Shown here piece after piece: positions 58,948-64,000 of a DNA stretch of 64,000 nt. Location of the stretch: positions 186,001-250,000 of the forward strand of contig NJPS01000042.1 in NCBI GenBank assembly GCA_002946415.1, given 5' to 3'. Every line of letters begins with the position of its first letter. The stretch's first letter is position 1. This DNA is from Rutstroemia sp. NJR-2017a BVV2 (lineage: Eukaryota > Ascomycota > Leotiomycetes > Helotiales > Rutstroemiaceae). Made by a program: the position numbers and the translations under genes. The notes under the pieces are model-generated. The model ran no database searches. It was not told where the DNA came from and worked only from the letters and a program-made list of their open reading frames with translations.

Positions 58948-60395
58948 TCAAGCTCCTGCACTCTTCACCTTCCCAAATCTCACCACCCCCTCCCCCGCAT
59001 CAACCACCGTAATCCAGTTCCTCAAAAACCCACTCCCCAGCACCATCACATCCTCCCCTTCCCCTCCATCCGCATACTCATTCTCCATAAACAACGAAAC
59101 ACATCTCCGACCCCCAAGATCCTCCCGCTCCACCTCAAGCGTGTATTCCCACGGCGAGAGCTCAAATGCATGATCGCCAAGATTCAACGTTATAGACGGC
59201 AGCGCGGAGCGCTGCGAGCAGGGAATCGAAGGCGGGACGGAGGCGGAGAGGCGCGTCATATTGAGGTAGGCGTGCAGGGAGAAGAGAAGCGAACTGGGGA
59301 GTGATATCCCGGGAAAGGTGCTGCTAAGGATGGCGCTGCTGGGAAGGGGGCTGTGGGTTTTGGAGCGGGAGAGGGAGAAGAAGGTTAGGGGGATACGGTA
59401 GTGGTTGGATTTGGGGTTGGAAGAGGAGGGCTTGAGAAGCGGGATGGTCTTTAGTGTTCCTTCGTATAAACTATGGTCGACGGATCCGAAAGTCAAAACT
59501 CCAGACTCGGCGTCGCCGCGGGGAAGTCGGAGTGTGAAAACCGGAGAGGGGATAAGATTCCGCTTGATCATATTCGAAAACGGATTACCAGTCGCATTTG
59601 ATGAATTCGTAGAAGAACGAGCTAATCCTAGAAGCCCATCCCATTCCAAGTTCCCCCAGTCCGGGTCCGTGAAGCGGGAGATGGAAGCCACAGAGCCGAA
59701 TTGCTGGTTGGGGATTGAGACACCGGCAAGGGTGATTGTGTCGGTGGTGAGATTGCCGGATACGGAACAGCTGGCATAGTCCCGTTCGAAGACGGTGCTG
59801 CTCGAAACGTGCGTGCTTGAGAGGCTGGCGTCGTAGAGGTGGTGGGATGGCGTGCATGTTTTGGTGCAGGAGGTGGAGGGGATGAACATGTCGGAGTCGG
59901 AGATGGAGAGGAGAGTTCGGAATTTTTGCTTGCTGCTCCCGACTTGCACGTCGGTGATGTAAAGGAGTTCGTTCCAGTCCTGTTTTCTGGTTAGCACTCT
60001 CACAGGTATATGTGGTATTAAGGAGAAAAACTCACCCATGCCGGCACGCCTGTACCGTATCTTTCCCTTTCCTCGTCTTCTCTTCCATCTCCCGAGGCTT
60101 GGAAAGACCACTGATAGTTTTCTACTCCCCCCTCTGTTCCGCCTAACTTCTTTTGGCTGCTCCCGCGCGCTTCAATCTTTCGCAAAGCTGCTCTTCGATC
60201 TTTCTTGCTTTCGATTCTTCGGTGACTATTTGTCCTCTCTCTTGCAATTCGATCTTCCCTTGCCACGGCTCGCCTTGCTCGCGCATAGTCTGAGTTTCTC
60301 GCGACAGAATAGATCTCCGTGGTATATGTCGTCGTCTGCATCGATACCGCAGCACATGCCGCGCACGTAATTAATCCGAACCCGATGAACTTCAT
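58948..60395 (-). CDS. Secreted pepsin-like (A1) protein lacking both catalytic aspartates
   Basis: Exons 60395-60036 and 59979-58948 (56-nt intron) give 463 residues. A signal peptide (MKFIGFGLITCAACAAVS) is followed by a very basic propeptide-like stretch (about 30-85). The fold of pepsin A1 is readable throughout: VQVGSSKQKF, IPS, a flap Tyr in RDYASC, WDGLLGLA, LTFGSVD, and a C-terminal FLRNWITVVD. However, ungapped comparison places SISD where DTGS should be, and AILSST where AIVDTGT should be, so both catalytic aspartates are serine. The protein should not hydrolyse peptides. It is intact and full length, so it is probably a pseudoenzyme with a binding or regulatory role rather than debris. 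No GPI signal at the C-terminus. Confidence 0.8.
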
Positions 60396-61052
60396 CTTGT
60401 ATTTTCTTTAAGTCGCTGTAATGTGATGCAAAGATTTTGATGATGATATGGAAATGAAAGCAAGGAAGGGAATGAAATGTATATATATACGTCGTCGAGC
60501 TAAAGAAAATAATGATGAGCTCACAATTTGTGAATCGGCCCGGCCCTACTGTATTAAAATTGCAGCAGAAATGAAGCACCAAATGAATGAATCACAAGAA
60601 TTGCAGATGCTACAAATAGGACAAACAGTCAGATATACTTAAAGAAAGCGAGGAAAGGCTATCCAACAATTAACTATTTATTTCTGGAGTTCATCGTTTA
60701 CAGAACCTTGCGTTACCGGTGCGCTGTTGGTGCTGCGCCGCAACATCTTGCGTTGATGAGATACATGGGGTCTGCGCAATTGCGGCACAAATGCGGCACA
60801 TCAAACAAAATCGCACTTCTCTCAGCCAGAGAAACCCGAATTACCGCCAACGTTAACCTATTTATGTTTTGTGTGTAAGACTATGCGTGAGATTTACAAG
60901 ATGATAGGAAGCAGAAGCGCTGGAATCCTTGCGGGTGGGTCCTAAGCCCCGCGCTTAGGCGGGAGGGATTTCTTATCTAGTGTACTTATGCTTCTTCTGT
61001 GAGCGCTGCAAGAGCTTCGTTTCCTAATACTATATCAGGCTATTAAGCCTAC
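60396..61052. other. Intergenic, 0.66 kb
   Basis: Promoter side of the protease-like gene and 3' side of the oxidoreductase; an ATATATAT run at about 60481-60490. No gene seen. Confidence 0.6.
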
Positions 61053-62760
61053 TTAGATCTTGAAGTAACCAGGCTGTAACTTGGTGAACACCCCTTCAGG
61101 ATCATATTTCTTGCTCACTGCTCTCAATTTCGCTAGATTCTCTTCTCCGTAGCTCCAGAATACGTTTTGCTCGTGCGAAGCGTAGTTTTGGTACAGATAG
61201 CGGAATCCGAGACCCATTGCGTGCGCTGTGTTGTTTGATCTCGATATGATGGAACGTGCTGCGTTCTGGATCACATCATCGTCGCTAGCGAGAGACCACC
61301 TTAGGGCGAGGTTGATGTCTGGTTACTGTTAGTAATAAACCCTTTCTCTAATATATGAATGGGACTTACTCGTCGTCGGTCCATCGGCAGCTGTAACCCC
61401 AAGAGCATTTCCAGTGAAATGAGACGTCATAGCTGTGCTGATGGGCTGAAATGATATTGCAGGGAGAATACCTGTCAGATTTTTGAGGGGGTCGACCACT
61501 TCCTGAAAAATATCCATTACTTTTCCCATCAAGTCCGCATTGTTTTTCATCGTCAAGGTCCAGTAACTTTGTCTATTTGAGGATTGGATCAGCATCAGCG
61601 TTCTGAAAGAAAGCCGCAGTAGACGTATAACACGAACCTATACCCATATGGGTCTGCACCCTTGATGTCTATTGTCAACTGAGATAAGTTCGTAATTGTA
61701 ACTGTCGAGACTAGATGAGGGATAGAGGTGAAGTTTTGCAAGATCGGAGGATTGAGAACCGGCTTTCCGTACTCGAGGTCTGTAATTGCAGCATAGACGT
61801 CGTTTGCTTGATCATAACCGAATGAAAGGATGAGAGCACCATAAGGATCTGTTGGCGAATTGATGTTAAATTCTTCAAAGGCCTTGAACAACGTGGATCT
61901 ATAACTCCAATCATAATACTGCATGCCACCCAGCATAGGGCCTTGCGGAAAAGTATTGACATCGAATCGAGTGACGACACCGAAGTTGTTGCCCCCTCCC
62001 CGCAGTGCGAAAAACAAATCGGGATAGGAGGCTTTGTTGACGTTTCGGATGCTGCCATCAGCTAGGACCACCTTATCCAGAGTTAATTTCATGAATACAA
62101 AGACTACAGATGGAAATCAAACCTCGTAGTTGATGACATTGTCACATGCCCATCCATACCGGTTCGAAAAGAACGAGATCCCACCTCCAAGCGTTAACCC
62201 GCCAACACCAATGTCTGCCACCCTTCCGCCCACCACGGAAAGATTCCTTGCATCTAGCTTACTATATACATCGAGCCATCTATTCCCGGGACCAAGAGAT
62301 GTTGACTTTTGGTCCGCAGAAACATCTACTTGGTTGAGATGAAGCAGATCTATTGTAACTCCACCGTCAATATTCGATCCGCCGCGGAAAGCAGAATGAC
62401 CTCCACTTTTGACTGCGAATTGACATTGATTTTTCTTGAGTGCAAGGATCGCTTGAGAGACATCTTTAGCACTTAAAGGTGCTATTCTGCATGTAGGCAC
62501 AGCAGAAGACTGTTGGGCAGACCAATATTGAGATTCCTCGTACACGTATTCGGTACTGTTCGGGAAGGATACCTTGCTTTGCAGTGTCCGCTGAAGCTCC
62601 ATGCACTATCTTTATGAGCGTGGCAATATGAAGAATGGGAGGAAAACCATACCGCTGCCATGCACTTGTTTGCATATTCTCGACCATGGAATTGCGAAGA
62701 CTGCGTAGAGTACGCCTGTCCGGAAAACCCCAACGCCAAGAAGAAAATAGCTGTGAGCAT
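61053..62760 (-). CDS. FAD-linked oxidoreductase, berberine-bridge-enzyme type
   Basis: Secreted flavoprotein oxidase. Minus-strand exons 62760-62653, 62605-62123, 62071-61638, 61572-61370 and 61318-61053 (introns 47, 51, 65 and 51 nt) give 497 residues. Signal peptide MLTAIFFLALGFSGQAYS. The FAD PCMH domain has VKSGGHSAFRGG with His106 and YGWACDNV with Cys190, the pair used for bicovalent FAD attachment in BBE enzymes; LALRGGGNNFGVVTRF is the following block (FFALRGGGNNFG). The C-terminal BBE domain ends LGFRYLYQNYASHEQNVFWSYG then NLAKLRAVSKKYDPEGVF, the usual last helix with YDP. The second intron contains an ATTAACT branch site. Such enzymes oxidise sugars, alkaloids or secondary metabolites; substrate unknown. 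The first splice (GTATGG donor) gives an odd KCMAA-CMELQ join but is the only in-frame option. Confidence 0.88.
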
Positions 62761-63535
62761 TTTTGCAATGTTCCAAGAAGGTTGAGCAAAACCAAACTGA
62801 GGAACTTCACAGAGGAGAGGGGACGTCCTTTTGAAGAGATTCAAGCAGTCCACCTTCTCGGTATAAAGACTGGTTTTTCCGGATGCCCCTCACAGGGAAT
62901 GCAACCACAGGACAACATACCGTCCAAGTTGCAACGGTTGGTCTCCCCTTGACTGCCATAAGCGACCTCCCCACCTCATTTTTTTGGTAAGGCCGTGTCT
63001 AGTTGGCACTCAAGGGGACAAGCTTACTCTCGGCGAATGCGGACATAATGCATGTACTTTAACACTACCAATCGAATCCATGAAATGCTAGGCATCCCTT
63101 GTAACACGAGATAAAGCACATGGAGCTGGCTTTCTAACTATGCGACTATCGTACGTACTTCGTGTTGACCATTGACGACAAGGCATAGCAATTGCTGACT
63201 AGGGAAGAGCAGACTCGTGCATGCGGCTTTCGTGCTGTGAGCAAATAATTCACAGCAGGCCTACCGAGGTTAAGGCGAAGTAACGCATAGGGAAGGCTGT
63301 TGGTCGAGGTATCTTGCGATTTAGTAAACATTTAATTGCAGGGTCGCTTTACCGTAACTCTATTGTCGTTGCTCTTCGAGACGAGGAGAGAATGAGACAT
63401 ATAAGACCGGAGAAAGTTCTGCTAAAAGAGTGTCAGCCTACCCTGCCATGAATTCCGAAGAAAATGTCCATTGCTAGGCTGTGAGATCCAAGGATAGCAG
63501 AAACGAGACATGGTTAATTTAACCACACAGTCGAC
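62761..63535. other. Intergenic, 0.8 kb
   Basis: Promoter region of the oxidoreductase and further sequence; no gene seen. Confidence 0.55.
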
Positions 63536-63543
63536 CAGAAGTG

Positions 63544-63627
63544 ATCGTCGGCATTACGGTGCCTCCTACGGAAAGCGTTGTTAGGAAGCGAGACTTTCCG
63601 TAGGAGTGCCACCGTAATGCCGACGAT
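63544..63627. mobile_element. Hairpin-forming inverted repeat, MITE-like
   Basis: Two arms of about 32-34 nt (63544-63575 and 63594-63627) are reverse complements apart from a small gap, sharing ATCGTCGGCATTACGGTG and CTCCTACGGAAAG. They flank an 18-nt loop. A further TCGAC match lies just outside on each side (63531 and about 63633). No coding capacity. This looks like a small foldback or MITE-type element, or a solo terminal pair of a DNA transposon; no clear target duplication can be stated. Confidence 0.6.
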
Positions 63628-64000
63628 TAGTTGTCGAGTCTGCTCCCTCCCAGGAAGTAAGATTGTGGATTCTTTCGTCTTTAAAAGTGATGCAGGATTC
63701 CGTGGTCTCAGGGCGAGAGTGACACCCAAGCACCGAAAATCAAACAGTCGACGAGAATTGGGTACAGATCGATGGTAAACCATTGTACTTTGAGTGTTGC
63801 GGAATCGAATCTGCAGTCATCTTGTTTGGCAACGACAAAACTTTATGCAAATCTCATCCCACGCTTGGACTATGTACAAATGTGCAATTGCACAAACATT
63901 ATGAAATATTTATGCAAAGCTGTATGTATTCTTGCTGGCCTTGCCCCTAAGTTAAAAACCGGTTCCCTCTCCTAAGTTAAATGCATTCCCTTTTTTCATC
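63628..64000. other. Window end, no gene seen
   Basis: Short frames only; nothing recognisable before the window ends. Confidence 0.5.

Overview
The window reads as nuclear DNA of a filamentous ascomycete (Pezizomycotina). The evidence is short introns (mostly 47-70 nt) with GTAAGT/GTATGT-type donors, spliced orthologues of fungal housekeeping proteins (RAD30, PFA5, SPT8, INP54-like), an RfeG-type regulator, a SAD-3/Hrr1-type NFX1 helicase, an OTT_1508-type deaminase and an intron-bearing tRNA-Gly. A Leotiomycetes-like source is only a guess. Coordinates given for spliced genes run from start codon to stop codon; exon limits are in the evidence and were placed by eye from splice consensus plus reading frame.

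Layout. 1-17 kb: a GT32 mannosyltransferase and an acyl-CoA synthetase on +, then RfeG-like and DNA polymerase eta on -, separated by long gaps (2-3.5 kb) with microsatellites and a purine-rich tract. 17.6-32 kb: a gene-poor island. It holds a tiny membrane/coiled-coil protein, the palmitoyltransferase PFA5 (-) and three tiny related zinc-finger-like proteins (58, 67 and 50 codons). 32-45 kb: PKA-type kinase (frame broken once), cytochrome P450, INP54-like 5-phosphatase, tRNA-Gly(GCC), F-box protein (frame broken once), a secreted Ser/Thr-rich protein, a fungal kinase-like protein and a small Cys-rich ORF. 46-51 kb: a decayed methyltransferase and SPT8. 51-64 kb: an OTT_1508-type deaminase with one in-frame stop, immediately followed on the same strand by a 1194-residue NFX1-type RNA helicase, then a catalytically dead aspartic-protease-like protein, a berberine-bridge-type FAD oxidoreductase, and a hairpin MITE-like repeat.

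How the genes relate. There is no obvious biosynthetic cluster. The most suggestive neighbourhood is the deaminase plus the SAD-3/Hrr1/ZNFX1-type helicase: both families are tied, by known biology or by prediction, to defence against or silencing of foreign or unpaired nucleic acid. The second is the small zinc-finger family in the gene-poor island. Three otherwise well-preserved genes each carry a single lesion (kinase frameshift, F-box frameshift, deaminase stop), so either these genes are in early decay or the assembly has residual errors. Raw reads would decide.
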